Source: Rhodospirillaceae bacterium TMED23
Lineage (GTDB): Bacteria; Pseudomonadota; Alphaproteobacteria; Rhodospirillales; UBA2165
Reading direction: 5' to 3'
DNA: 51,870 bases
Assembly: GCA_002168115.1 (NCBI GenBank)
Contig: NHCC01000022.1
Location: forward strand, 163,664 to 215,533
Part shown: in pieces, positions 22,562 through 32,800 of the stretch
How the letters are laid out: the number at the start of each line of letters is the position of its first letter
Position numbering within the stretch: position 1 is the stretch's first letter
Program-made: the position numbers and the translations under genes
The notes under the pieces: model-generated
What the model was told of the DNA's origin: nothing
The model's database searches: none
The model's input: the letters and a program-made list of their open reading frames with translations, nothing else

Positions 22562-24964
22562 TTATCCCCTTAAAACACCGCCTGTTTGCTTGGAGACATT
22601 TGATATAATTTTTTTACAGGTATTTTCGATTTCGTCTTCTGTTAAGGTTGCCTCTTTAGGCTGAAATTTAACTGTTATACCTATAGATACATTCCCAGTC
22701 TCTAGAGTTTTCCCCTTAAAAATATCAAATACAGTAACATCGGCAATAAGTTGTCTGTCAGCAATAAATGCAGCTCTCACGACTTGGTCTGCTGTAATTG
22801 CTTCCTCTATTACAAATGCGAAGTCACGCTCCAGAGCTTGGAGGGTTGATATATTGATTGGTGGTCTCGCGTTCACAGCATTTTTTGGTATTGGAGCATT
22901 ATCTAGATAGATCTCGAATGCGACCATTGGAATACTTATATTCATAGCCTTTAGGACAGCTGGGTGAATATCACCAAAATACGCAATAATTTTCTGAGGC
23001 CCTAACTGGAAAGTACCAGATTTTCCTGGATGATACCAAGAAGCCGCTCCTTGCATAACTTGAGGACTAGCCACTGGGCCACCTATTTGATTAAGAACAG
23101 CCAAAACATCAGCCTTAACATCGAATACATCAACATCGCGTGCTGCCTCATTCCAAGTTCGCAACTTTGCTTGTTGGCTTCTAATTCCAGCAGCAACTAT
23201 ATTCTCATCATTTGGATTCTCGCCAGAGAACTGAGGCCCAATTTCAAATAGTGATGTATTGTTATAGCCTTTATCTGAGTTACGACCAATTGCATTAATT
23301 AAATTAGGTAAGATTGATGGACGCATAATATCAAGTTCTGAACTGATCGGATTTACTAGTTCAATATTCTTTGGGGAGCCACCAAACAAATCTGCATGCT
23401 CGGTACTTAAAAATGAGAAGGTTACCGCCTCTGTTAAGCCTCTATGTGCCAATGTTCTTCGCGTTCTTGAGCGACGGTCCTGTGTTAGGTTTATAGCTCC
23501 TTTTGGTAATGAACCTTCTCTTTCTAACGGTACTATTGGAATATTATCAAAGCCATTAATGCGAAGAACCTCCTCGACAAGATCAGCTTCTCCAGCAATA
23601 TCGTATCGCCAAGAGGGAGTAATTGTTTCCCAGCCACCATCTACTTTAGATACTTCAAAGCCGAGTTTTTCAAGTATTTCTTGAGTGCGATCTGGCGCAA
23701 CTTCGACACCGCCAAGCTTTTCGATGCGAGAGTTGGTTAAAAAATATTTTTTTCGCCAATCTGGTTCTTGGCCAACATTAATGATTTTACTGGCTTCACC
23801 ACCACAAATATCAAGTATCATCTGTGTTGCAATTTCAGTTGCATCGTTAAGGAAAGCTGGATCTACACCTCGTTCAAAACGAAAACGTGCATCTGATTGT
23901 AAATTTAATTTACGTCCGGTTGCGGCTGTTCTTACGGGATCAAAATAAGCTGTTTCCAACATGACGTTAATCGTTTTTTTAGAAACACCGGAGTTTTCGC
24001 CACCCATCACGCCTGCTAAAGCTTCGGCATTATGATCATCGGCAATCACTGTCATTTTGTCATCTAAATTATATTCTTTTCCGTCGAGCGCGAGTAATTT
24101 TTCCCCTGCTTGGGCCAATCGAATATTTATATTACCATTTATTTTGTCGGCATCAAAGACATGTAGAGGGCGACAGTGAGCAATAGTCATATAGTTGGTA
24201 ATATCTACCAACGCTGAAATTGGGCGGAGGCCTACTGCTGATATTTTGTCCTTAAGCCATTGGGGGCTCTCCCCATTTTTGACATTCCTAATGTATCTGC
24301 CAGTAAATATTGGACAGGCATCTTTATCAGCATCATTAAAATTAAGATTAACTTTAATTGGGGACTCAAAACCACCCTTAATATCTGGAATTTTTATAGG
24401 TTTTAAAATACCAACACCGGCGGCTGCAAGATCTCGAGCAATTCCATAAATGCCAAGGCAATCGCCACGGTTGGGTGTAATTGCAATATCTATAATTATG
24501 TCTGTTAGACCAAGCGCTTCTGCCGCAGAAGACCCTGTCTCAAGTTTATTAGGCACTTCTATTATACCTTCGTGATCATCGGATAAATTAACTTCACGCT
24601 CGGAGAGCATCATGCCATTAGAAGTTACTCCTCGGATTTTAGTGGTCTTAAGAGTTACATCGAGACCTGGAATATAGCTCCCATTACAAGCAAAAATTCC
24701 TTTCATATCTGATCTAGCATTTGGTGCTCCACATACTACTTCTAGAATTTCTATTCCGGTTTTCACTCTTAGCACCTTTAAACGATCTGCGTCTGGATGT
24801 GGTTTTGCATCTACGATATGGCCAACAACAAAATCTTTTACTAATTGAGTCTGGTCTTCGACTTTCTCAACTTCCAATCCCACCATTGTTAACCAATGCA
24901 AAATTTCATCTAAATTTTTATCAGTATCTATGTATTCTTTGAGCCAACTTAAACTAAATTTCAT
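22562..24964 (-). CDS. pheT: phenylalanyl-tRNA synthetase beta subunit
   Basis: MKFSLSWLKEYIDTDKNLDEI, VVCGAPNARSDMKG, ALAGVMGGENSGVS; adjacent to pheS. Confidence 0.97.
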   Translation of the reverse strand: MKFSLSWLKEYIDTDKNLDEILHWLTMVGLEVEKVEDQTQLVKDFVVGHIVDAKPHPDADRLKVLRVKTGIEILEVVCGAPNARSDMKGIFACNGSYIPGLDVTLKTTKIRGVTSNGMMLSEREVNLSDDHEGIIEVPNKLETGSSAAEALGLTDIIIDIAITPNRGDCLGIYGIARDLAAAGVGILKPIKIPDIKGGFESPIKVNLNFNDADKDACPIFTGRYIRNVKNGESPQWLKDKISAVGLRPISALVDITNYMTIAHCRPLHVFDADKINGNINIRLAQAGEKLLALDGKEYNLDDKMTVIADDHNAEALAGVMGGENSGVSKKTINVMLETAYFDPVRTAATGRKLNLQSDARFRFERGVDPAFLNDATEIATQMILDICGGEASKIINVGQEPDWRKKYFLTNSRIEKLGGVEVAPDRTQEILEKLGFEVSKVDGGWETITPSWRYDIAGEADLVEEVLRINGFDNIPIVPLEREGSLPKGAINLTQDRRSRTRRTLAHRGLTEAVTFSFLSTEHADLFGGSPKNIELVNPISSELDIMRPSILPNLINAIGRNSDKGYNNTSLFEIGPQFSGENPNDENIVAAGIRSQQAKLRTWNEAARDVDVFDVKADVLAVLNQIGGPVASPQVMQGAASWYHPGKSGTFQLGPQKIIAYFGDIHPAVLKAMNISIPMVAFEIYLDNAPIPKNAVNARPPINISTLQALERDFAFVIEEAITADQVVRAAFIADRQLIADVTVFDIFKGKTLETGNVSIGITVKFQPKEATLTEDEIENTCKKIISNVSKQTGGVLRG

Positions 24965-26040
24965 AAACTCGCTCTCCCAACCAATGAGGGTATATCAAAA
25001 GGTTGAAAACCATAATGCTTGAGCCAACGCATATCTGAGTCATAAAAAGTTCTTAAATCAGGAATGCCATATTTTAGCATGGCCATTCTTTCGACACCCA
25101 TACCGAATGCAAAGCCTTGAAATTTTTGTGAGTCAATGCCGCAATTTTCAAGTACTCGAGGATTAACCATACCTGAGCCTAAGATTTCTAACCAATCGTC
25201 GCCTTCTCCAATTTTCAGTATACCATTACCAAATGAACAACCAATATCAACTTCTGCTGAAGGTTCGGTAAAAGGGAAATAAGACGGTCGAAAACGTACA
25301 GGTAGATTTTCTATACCAAAGAAAGTTCGGCACATTTCTATTAAACATCCTTTAAGGTGTCCCATATGTGTAGTTTCATCTATTACTAGGCCCTCAATTT
25401 GATGGAACATGGGGGAATGAGTTGCATCATGATCACAGCGATAGGTGCGACCAGGTACTATGATTCGAATAGGAGGCTCATGTTTTTGCATTGTGCGGAT
25501 TTGCACAGGAGACGTATGCGTTCGGAGTACCATACGTTGCCCATCTTTTTCGGCATTAATATAAAACGTATCATGTTCTTGGCGAGCTGGGTGATCGATG
25601 GGAATATTAAGCGCAGTAAAGTTATACCAGTCTTCCTCAATATTTGGTCCTTCCGCTACAGAAAAACCCATTTCACCAAATATTGAGATTAGTTCGTCAG
25701 TAGTCTGACTAATTGGATGAATTGTTCCAAGTTCTTCGGGTCTGGTGGGTAGAGTTACATCTACCCTTTCTTTATGCAACCGCGCATTAAGACTGGTGGT
25801 TTCAAGTTCAACTTTTCTTATCTCGAGTAGATTTGTAATCTCTTGTTTTAAAATATTAAGGTTTTGGCCCATTGACTTGCGTTCTTCAGGCTTCATTTGC
25901 CCAAGGTTTTTCATAAGTGATGTGATCCGGCCCTTTTTTCCGAGAGCAGCAATACGCACTTCCTCTAAAACTTCTAAATTTTCCGCATCATTAATTAAGT
26001 TAGAGAATTCTGATTTTATGACAATTATGTTGTCTATCAT
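24961..26040 (-). CDS. pheS: phenylalanyl-tRNA synthetase alpha subunit
   Basis: ALGKKGRITSLMKNLG, HPARQEHDTFYI, LRTHTSPVQIRTM, FAFGMGVERMAMLKYGI. Confidence 0.97.
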   Translation of the reverse strand: MIDNIIVIKSEFSNLINDAENLEVLEEVRIAALGKKGRITSLMKNLGQMKPEERKSMGQNLNILKQEITNLLEIRKVELETTSLNARLHKERVDVTLPTRPEELGTIHPISQTTDELISIFGEMGFSVAEGPNIEEDWYNFTALNIPIDHPARQEHDTFYINAEKDGQRMVLRTHTSPVQIRTMQKHEPPIRIIVPGRTYRCDHDATHSPMFHQIEGLVIDETTHMGHLKGCLIEMCRTFFGIENLPVRFRPSYFPFTEPSAEVDIGCSFGNGILKIGEGDDWLEILGSGMVNPRVLENCGIDSQKFQGFAFGMGVERMAMLKYGIPDLRTFYDSDMRWLKHYGFQPFDIPSLVGRASL

Positions 26041-26130
26041 TTAATCAACCTGAAAAATTTTCTATTAGCCTATAATACAAAAAAGTTGAAGTACCTAACA
26101 AGTCCCAAAATTCAAGCTATATTAATCATT

Positions 26131-26496
26131 TTAGGCGGCTTTTTTGAGTGCTGCCTGAGCCTGCTCTACTAAGCTTTTAAATGCCTCAGGTTCATTAATA
26201 GCTATATCTGATAATATTTTCCGGTCTAGATCAATGCCTGCTTCATTTAACCCATTCATGAATTGAGAATAATTGAGACCATGAAGACGTGCACCGGCGT
26301 TTATACGTTGTATCCATAATGAGCGAAAACTTCTTTTTTTTGTTCTACGATCGCGATAAGCGTACTGCAAACCTTTTTCTACACGTTGCTTTGCTATCCG
26401 AAAATTATTTTTTCCTCTACCTCTATAGCCCTTGGCCATTGCGAGTATTTTTTTGCGTCGTGTCCGACTTGCTACTTTTCCTTGCGCTCTTGACAT
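26131..26496 (-). CDS. rplT: 50S ribosomal protein L20
   Basis: [41 protein letters not shown]. Confidence 0.98.
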   Translation of the reverse strand: MSRAQGKVASRTRRKKILAMAKGYRGRGKNNFRIAKQRVEKGLQYAYRDRRTKKRSFRSLWIQRINAGARLHGLNYSQFMNGLNEAGIDLDRKILSDIAINEPEAFKSLVEQAQAALKKAA

Positions 26497-26498
26497 TT

Positions 26499-26705
26499 TT
26501 ATTTACCCCTATGGTAAGGCATGAACGATAATATTTTCTTTGCATCAGCATCAGCCATAATCATTGTCCCACGAGTGTTTCTTTTCATTTTTTGGGACCG
26601 TCTTCTGAGAAAATGTTGCTTGCACGCAGGATTGCCTCGAACTTTTCCAGATGCCGTTGTACTAAAGCGCTTTTTTGCACTTGATTTTGTCTTCAATTTT
26701 GGCAT
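26499..26705 (-). CDS. rpmI: 50S ribosomal protein L35
   Basis: [25 protein letters not shown]...[16 protein letters not shown]. Confidence 0.96.
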   Translation of the reverse strand: MPKLKTKSSAKKRFSTTASGKVRGNPACKQHFLRRRSQKMKRNTRGTMIMADADAKKILSFMPYHRGK

Positions 26706-26949
26706 TTCGTTTTCCTTATTTTTTACAACCTTCTATTAAAAAGAGGATTATTGAGTTTTAAAATTTTAATGGCTAGGTATGCCAAGAATTAACTATTCCA
26801 CCAGACCATTAAGAAAGTTCTGGTTTATAGCGACCTACATCAATAAAAGCAAGAGGCTCTGACTTGATTTGGCTTTATTGGAAATATAAATGCATTGTCA
26901 TAAAAATTTCATATAATGTCTTACAGGGGTGTGATATACAAAAAAAATT

Positions 26950-27962
26950 ATGGCCGTGAAAATAGCGATAAATGGTTTTGGAAGAATGGGTCGGCTGGGT
27001 CTGAGGGCGGGCTGGGGGTTGGAAGAGTTACACTTTAGTCATGTTAATGATCCAGCAGGTAATGCCATTCAGGCTGCTCATCTTTTAGAGTTTGACACTG
27101 TACATGGGACCTGGAAGCGTGAAATTTCAGGTCGCGATGGATCTATAAGAGTTCAGGGTCATGATATTACCTATTCTATGGAGGAAAATATCTCAGGCCT
27201 TGATTGGGAAGCGTTAGGTATAGATATTGTTCTTGAATGTTCTGGAAAATATAAAACTCTCGATGATCTTCAAGGCCACATTGATAATGGCGCTAAGAAA
27301 GTTATAGTCTCTGCTCCTGTAAAGTCCCCAAAAGCGTTAAACATAGTGATGGGAGTAAATGATCATTTATATAATCCATCTATTCACGAAATTATTACCG
27401 CAGCCTCATGCACAACTAATTGTCTTGCACCAATAGTAAAAGTAATTATTGAAAATTATGAATTAAGGCATGGTATTATTACCACAATTCATGATGTAAC
27501 TAATACTCAGGTGATAGTAGATGGGTTTCATGAAGATTTAAGACGAGCGCGCTCAGGTATTAATTCACTGATATACCAACAACTACGGGATCTGCCTCAG
27601 CTATTACACAAATATATCCCAAATTAGAGGGAAAGTTAAGCGGAGTTGCAATTAGGGTTCCATTGCTGAATGCCTCTCTTATAGATTGTGTATTTGAATT
27701 AGAAAGAGCCACAACTTCAGGCGAACTCAATGGTTACTTTGAGAGTGCATCTCAAGGTCATTTGAAAAACATACTCGGATATGAGGATCGGCCACTTGTT
27801 TCCAGTGATTTTTTAAATGATCCCAGGTCATCAATTGTTGATGGTCCATCTACAATGATCGTTGATGGAACACAGGCCAAAGTCTTGGCTTGGTATGACA
27901 ACGAATGGGGTTATATGAATAGATTAATAGAATTGGCTCAGAAAGTTGCAATCGAATTCTAG
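26950..27962 (+). pseudogene. ArsJ-associated glyceraldehyde-3-phosphate dehydrogenase, frameshifted
   Basis: KIAINGFGRMGRLGLRAGW, ITAASCTTNCLAPIVK, then frame break at ATATA 27571-27575; shifted frame continues [42 protein letters not shown]...[21 protein letters not shown]; immediately upstream of arsJ. Confidence 0.88.
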
Positions 27963-29136
27963 TTCACTTAAAAATTATATATTAGTTACCGGAGCTTATT
28001 GGGTTTTTACCTTAAGTGATGGTGCTTTGAGAATGCTGGTTTTGTTGCATTTTTATACACTAGGATATAATGCTCTTCAGATTGCCTTATTATTTTTATT
28101 CTATGAGTTGGCTGGGATTATCACGAACCTAGTGGGTGGCTGGATAGGCTCTAGATTTGGCCTTAAATTAACCTTAATAGTTGGTTTATGTCTGCAGGTT
28201 TTTGCCTTGTCTGCTCTTGCTGGTTTTGATCCCAGTTGGCCAGTTTGGCAGGCTGTGAGTTTCGTGATGACAATGCAAGCATTGTCTGGTGTTGCAAAAG
28301 ACCTGACAAAAATGAGTTCTAAAAGTTTAGTTAAGTTGGTGGTTGCGGATGGGCAGCAGTCAAAATTATTTAAATGGGTTGCTATTTTAACGGGCTCAAA
28401 AAATGCCTTAAAGGGTTTGGGTTTTTTTCTTGGTGGCGGGCTATTATCTTGGGTTGGTTATACCTCGGCTCTTTATCTTATGGCTAGTTCAATCGCCGTT
28501 TCTCTTATTTTTGTTTTAATTACCGAGAATATGGGAAAAACAGCTAAAAAGATCAAATTTTCCGGTGTTTTCTCAAAAAAAGAAAGAATAAATATTCTGT
28601 CAGGGGCTCGATTTTTTCTTTTTGGGGCCAGAGATATTTGGTTTGTCGTTGGTTTACCTCTATTCTTGTCTATTAAATTAGATTGGGCACACTCAGAAAT
28701 TGGGTTTTATATGGCTTGCTGGATTATTGGATATGGTTCGATCCAATCATTAGCCCCAAAATTCGTTGAGGGTAATGCTGAAACATCTCGTATGTGGCTA
28801 ATTATTTTAATGATTATAACCTTGCTAATTACTCTAAGTCTCTATTGGGATTTTTACTCAGTTAATTTTGTCCTAGTTGGGTTGATATTTTTTGGTATTG
28901 CCTTTGCAGTTAATTCATCTATCCATTCCTATCTTATTCTTGATTATTCCGATAGGGACAAAATAGCAATGAATGTGGGTTTTTACTACATGTCTAACGC
29001 TGGAGGACGTTTTTTTGGGACGTTATTCTCAGGACTTTTGTTTCAACTTGGGGGTATTACATATTGCATGATTGGTAGTTTAATATTTCTCGCCTTATCG
29101 TATATTATTTCCTTGGCTCTAAATAAAAACATATAA
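27946..29136 (+). CDS. arsJ: organoarsenical efflux MFS transporter ArsJ
   Basis: [76 protein letters not shown]; about 12 hydrophobic segments; TTG start at 27946 overlapping the gap 3' end. Confidence 0.88.
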   Translation: MQSNSSSLKNYILVTGAYWVFTLSDGALRMLVLLHFYTLGYNALQIALLFLFYELAGIITNLVGGWIGSRFGLKLTLIVGLCLQVFALSALAGFDPSWPVWQAVSFVMTMQALSGVAKDLTKMSSKSLVKLVVADGQQSKLFKWVAILTGSKNALKGLGFFLGGGLLSWVGYTSALYLMASSIAVSLIFVLITENMGKTAKKIKFSGVFSKKERINILSGARFFLFGARDIWFVVGLPLFLSIKLDWAHSEIGFYMACWIIGYGSIQSLAPKFVEGNAETSRMWLIILMIITLLITLSLYWDFYSVNFVLVGLIFFGIAFAVNSSIHSYLILDYSDRDKIAMNVGFYYMSNAGGRFFGTLFSGLLFQLGGITYCMIGSLIFLALSYIISLALNKNI

Positions 29137-29172
29137 AAATTTCAATGAAACTTTCAGTTTTTTTTTATAATA

Positions 29173-29709
29173 TTATTTTGGTGAGAAAACCATTGTCATT
29201 TGTCGGCCCTCCATCTTTGGAAATTGTTCCACTTTTGCAACTGTCTCCATGTCCTCGCGCACTCTATCCAGTACCTTGCCGCCTAATTCTTGGTGGGCCA
29301 TTTCTCTACCCCTAAAACGCAGTGTAACTTTTACCTTGTCGCCTTCTGCTATAAATTTATTCATGGCTCTTAACTTCACATGATAGTCATGGTCTTCTAT
29401 TCCGGGGCGTATTTTGATCTCTTTTACAACAATAACATTTTGTTTCTTCTTAGCTTCATTTTTTTTCTTTTGAGCCTCATACTTAAATTTACCGTAATCC
29501 AGAATTTTACACACGGGTGGTTCAGCATTTGGTGAGATTGCTACCAAATCTAATCCAGCTTCAAGGGCACGTTCTATAGCTTCTTCTTTGGATACAACTC
29601 CTGCCATTTCTCCATCAGCCAAAACTAGCCTGACATTTTCTGAGTCTATACCTTCGTTAATAGCCGGCCCCTCCTTAGAAGGGGTAGCTTTTTGTGGTGG
29701 GCGTGCGAT
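29173..29709 (-). CDS. infC: translation initiation factor IF-3, apparent AUC start codon
   Basis: [60 protein letters not shown]; homologous N-terminus (I)[32 protein letters not shown] extends to ATC 29709-29707 behind AAGGAG; first ATG only at 29622. Confidence 0.88.
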   Translation of the reverse strand: MARPPQKATPSKEGPAINEGIDSENVRLVLADGEMAGVVSKEEAIERALEAGLDLVAISPNAEPPVCKILDYGKFKYEAQKKKNEAKKKQNVIVVKEIKIRPGIEDHDYHVKLRAMNKFIAEGDKVKVTLRFRGREMAHQELGGKVLDRVREDMETVAKVEQFPKMEGRQMTMVFSPK

Positions 29710-29840
29710 TCTTTTTTTCTCCTTTTAAATTTTACCAAATAACCAGGGATTTATAAACACAAGATTTATTAGAAATCCGCTTAGTGTTTGTGGCCCTTAT
29801 ACTCAAGCTCTTTATCACAAAGATTTGTTTTATAAACAAC

Positions 29841-31760
29841 TTAAATCTCTGATCGTGGAAATTCTGATTCCATCTTCAGTGTAGCAACTGCTGATGTTAG
29901 CGCAAGAATTTCTTGATCTTTTCCACCAAGTCTTCGCATGGCCACAGTTTCTTCCTCAGCTTCGCGTTGACCAAGTACTATAATAACAGGAACTTTTGCT
30001 GCCGAATGCTCTCGGATTTTATAATTTATTTTTTCGTTTCTGAAATCTGCTGAAACAGCTAGCCCCTGGTTTTTTAATTGCGATAAGACCGTCTCTGCGT
30101 ACGGTATTACTTCATCTGTAATTGTCGCTACAACGATTTGTAGTGGAGCTAACCAGAAAGGGAAGCGACCAGAATAATTTTCAATTAATATTCCAATAAA
30201 ACGTTCAAAAGAGCCTAATATAGCTCTGTGTAACATTACTGGTCTGTGTTTTTTTCCATCTTCTCCTATAAACACAGCATCTAATCGCTCAGGAAGAACA
30301 AAATCAACTTGAAGTGTACCACATTGCCAGTCTCTACCAATTGCATCTCGTAAAACAAATTCAAGTTTAGGCCCATAAAATGCGCCTTCTCCAGGATTTA
30401 AGTCATATTTAAATCCAGCGGCATCCACCGCGTCAGTAAGCGCTTGTTCAGCTTTGTCCCAAGTATCGTTACTTCCCGCCCGTTTTTCTGGTCTATCTGA
30501 AAACTTAATAATAATGTCCTCGAAGCCAAAATCTTTATAAACACTCATTAGTAGATCACAAAAATCTTTTGTCTCTTCGGTAATTTGATCTTCCGTACAA
30601 AAAATATGGGCGTCGTCTTGGGTAAATGCTCTTACGCGCATTAATCCATGAAGAGAGCCAGAAGGCTCATTTCTATGGCACGAACCAAACTCAGCCATTC
30701 TTATTGGAAGGTCCCTGTAACTTTTGGTACCTTGTCTAAAAATCTGAACGTGGCAAGGACAATTCATTGGTTTTATAGCCAATGATTTATCTTCTGTTTC
30801 GGTAACAAACATCGCTTCTCTAAATTTATCCCAATGTCCGGAGTCTTCCCAAAGTGATTTATTGACTAATTGAGGTGTGTTTACCTCATGATATCCGGCT
30901 GCCTCCAGCCTATTTCGAATGTAATCTTGCACTGTTCGGTAAAGTTTCCACCCTTTCGAGTGCCAAAAGGCCGCTCCTGGTGCTTCTTCCTGAATATGGA
31001 ATAGATCCATTTCTCGGCCTAAACGTCTATGATCTCTTTTTTCAGCTTCTTCAAGCATATTAAGATAATTCTTAAGCTGTTTTTTATCAGCCCAAGCAGT
31101 GCCGTAAATTCTTTGGAGCATTTCATTATTAGAGTCCCCCCGCCAATATGCACCAGCGAGTTTCATAAGTTTGAAATTTTTACCAAGTTTGCCGGTTGAT
31201 GGTAAATGAGGACCCCTACAGAGATCTGTCCATTCACCCTGCTTATAAATTGTAACGTCCTCGTTATTTGGAATAGCTTCGATAAGTTCCGCTTTGTATA
31301 TTTCACCCTTATTTTTAAAAAATTTAATAGCCTTATCGCGGTCCCAGACTTCACGAATAAATTTAAGATCGCGATCTACGATATCCATCATTTTTTTTTC
31401 AATAGTATCAAAATCATCGGTTGAGAATGGTTTTTCTCGAGCAAAATCATAGTAGAATCCATTTTGGATGGAGGGTCCTATCGTAACCTGTGTTTCGGGA
31501 AAAAGCTCCTGAACCGCCTGTGCCATTACGTGCGCTGCATCATGGCGCAGTAGGTCCAATGCATTATCGTCTTTTGCTGTTACAATTGATAAATTACAAT
31601 CTTTTTCAATAACAAAAGATAGATCTTTCATTAAACCATCAACTCTAATAGCCAATGCAGCCTTCGCAAGGCCTGGGCCGATGTCTTTAGCCACAAAATC
31701 CCCGGTAACAGGTTTATCATATTGCCTTATGTGCCCATCTGGGAGTGTTAAATTTATCAT
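29841..31760 (-). CDS. thrS: threonyl-tRNA synthetase
   Basis: [85 protein letters not shown]. Confidence 0.98.
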   Translation of the reverse strand: MINLTLPDGHIRQYDKPVTGDFVAKDIGPGLAKAALAIRVDGLMKDLSFVIEKDCNLSIVTAKDDNALDLLRHDAAHVMAQAVQELFPETQVTIGPSIQNGFYYDFAREKPFSTDDFDTIEKKMMDIVDRDLKFIREVWDRDKAIKFFKNKGEIYKAELIEAIPNNEDVTIYKQGEWTDLCRGPHLPSTGKLGKNFKLMKLAGAYWRGDSNNEMLQRIYGTAWADKKQLKNYLNMLEEAEKRDHRRLGREMDLFHIQEEAPGAAFWHSKGWKLYRTVQDYIRNRLEAAGYHEVNTPQLVNKSLWEDSGHWDKFREAMFVTETEDKSLAIKPMNCPCHVQIFRQGTKSYRDLPIRMAEFGSCHRNEPSGSLHGLMRVRAFTQDDAHIFCTEDQITEETKDFCDLLMSVYKDFGFEDIIIKFSDRPEKRAGSNDTWDKAEQALTDAVDAAGFKYDLNPGEGAFYGPKLEFVLRDAIGRDWQCGTLQVDFVLPERLDAVFIGEDGKKHRPVMLHRAILGSFERFIGILIENYSGRFPFWLAPLQIVVATITDEVIPYAETVLSQLKNQGLAVSADFRNEKINYKIREHSAAKVPVIIVLGQREAEEETVAMRRLGGKDQEILALTSAVATLKMESEFPRSEI

Positions 31761-31861
31761 TTACTTTTTAATAAAAAACCTTGATTAACGTTGCTTATAG
31801 TTAATAATTAAACGCGGAATGTAGTCGGTTATAACATCGTGTCAAGTTAGTTCATTTGATA

Positions 31862-32800
31862 TTAAAACTCTAATAATTCTATAATCTCATTGGATGTTAT
31901 ATCTAGTAAATTGTTTTTTCTTACGATCGTAACATCTCTTCCACGTTGTCCACATAGTGCAGGGTCTGATGCGTTAGAAAAGATTACAATGGTCTTACAT
32001 CCGGATAACGCAGCGATATGCATGGGACCAGAGTCATTGCCAATGGCCATTAAAGATTTGTTAAATAAGCAATATAAATCCAATAAGTTAGTTTGACCAG
32101 CCAATGATATACAATTTGAAGTATTCATAGCCAAGTCATTCAACATCATTTTTTCTTCTAAACTACCAATTAGAACAGTTTGTATTTTATTCTGCCCAAT
32201 ATGATTTATGATTTTTTGAAAATTCTCGCGCGGCCAGCGTTTTTCTTTTCGATGCATTGAACCACTCGGTGCTATTATTATAAACTTTTTTTCTAAATTG
32301 AATTTACTGGTGCTAACTTTAATCCAAGAAAAATCCGCTTTATATGGTTTGTTAATACCAGCGAACAATAATTGTTCCCTCTGACGTTCAATAGTGTGCA
32401 TTAGATCTCGATTTATATTTTTGTGGGGGTGACTGCATCCTCTGGCAATTCCAGACCATTCAAGTTTATTTAGTTTTCTTTTTGATAATCTCATCAAATT
32501 AAAATAAAAACTAGTACGGTCCGAGGTTTGTAAATCATAAACGCGGGAAAAATTATTTTCTGCCAACCATTTTTTAATTTCTAGCCAGCCCTTAATTTCA
32601 AGCAAACCAGGTCTAGGATCTATCTTTATTTCATTAAACCATGGAGATTTTAGTGCAAAATCTCTATATGGAATTGTCGTTAGGAGAGTTATTTCCGATG
32701 TGCTATGGTGTTGTCTTATTGCCCCAAAGGGACCTGCAGCTTGCATAAAATCGCCAAGGGCGCCAAGTTTTATGACTAATATTCTATCCTTTAAACTCAC
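31862..32800 (-). CDS. glycosyltransferase family 9 (heptosyltransferase-like)
   Basis: RILVIKLGALGDFMQAAGPFGAIRQHH; IGNDSGPMHIAALSGCKTIVIFS. Confidence 0.88.
   Translation of the reverse strand: MSLKDRILVIKLGALGDFMQAAGPFGAIRQHHSTSEITLLTTIPYRDFALKSPWFNEIKIDPRPGLLEIKGWLEIKKWLAENNFSRVYDLQTSDRTSFYFNLMRLSKRKLNKLEWSGIARGCSHPHKNINRDLMHTIERQREQLLFAGINKPYKADFSWIKVSTSKFNLEKKFIIIAPSGSMHRKEKRWPRENFQKIINHIGQNKIQTVLIGSLEEKMMLNDLAMNTSNCISLAGQTNLLDLYCLFNKSLMAIGNDSGPMHIAALSGCKTIVIFSNASDPALCGQRGRDVTIVRKNNLLDITSNEIIELLEF

Noticed and set aside
26289-26531. Plus-strand ORFs antisense to rplT/rpmI (26289-26531, 26521-26739)
   Set aside because: Phe/Leu-rich translations are the expected complement of Lys/Arg-rich ribosomal protein genes.
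26800-26824. ACCAGA...TCTGGT inverted repeat (6-bp stem, 13-nt loop) in the rpmI leader, considered as an L20 autoregulatory element
   Set aside because: Stem too short and loop too long to claim regulation; would need covariation across relatives.
29137-29172. T-rich run between arsJ and infC as a bidirectional terminator
   Set aside because: No GC-containing stem of useful length precedes the T-run.
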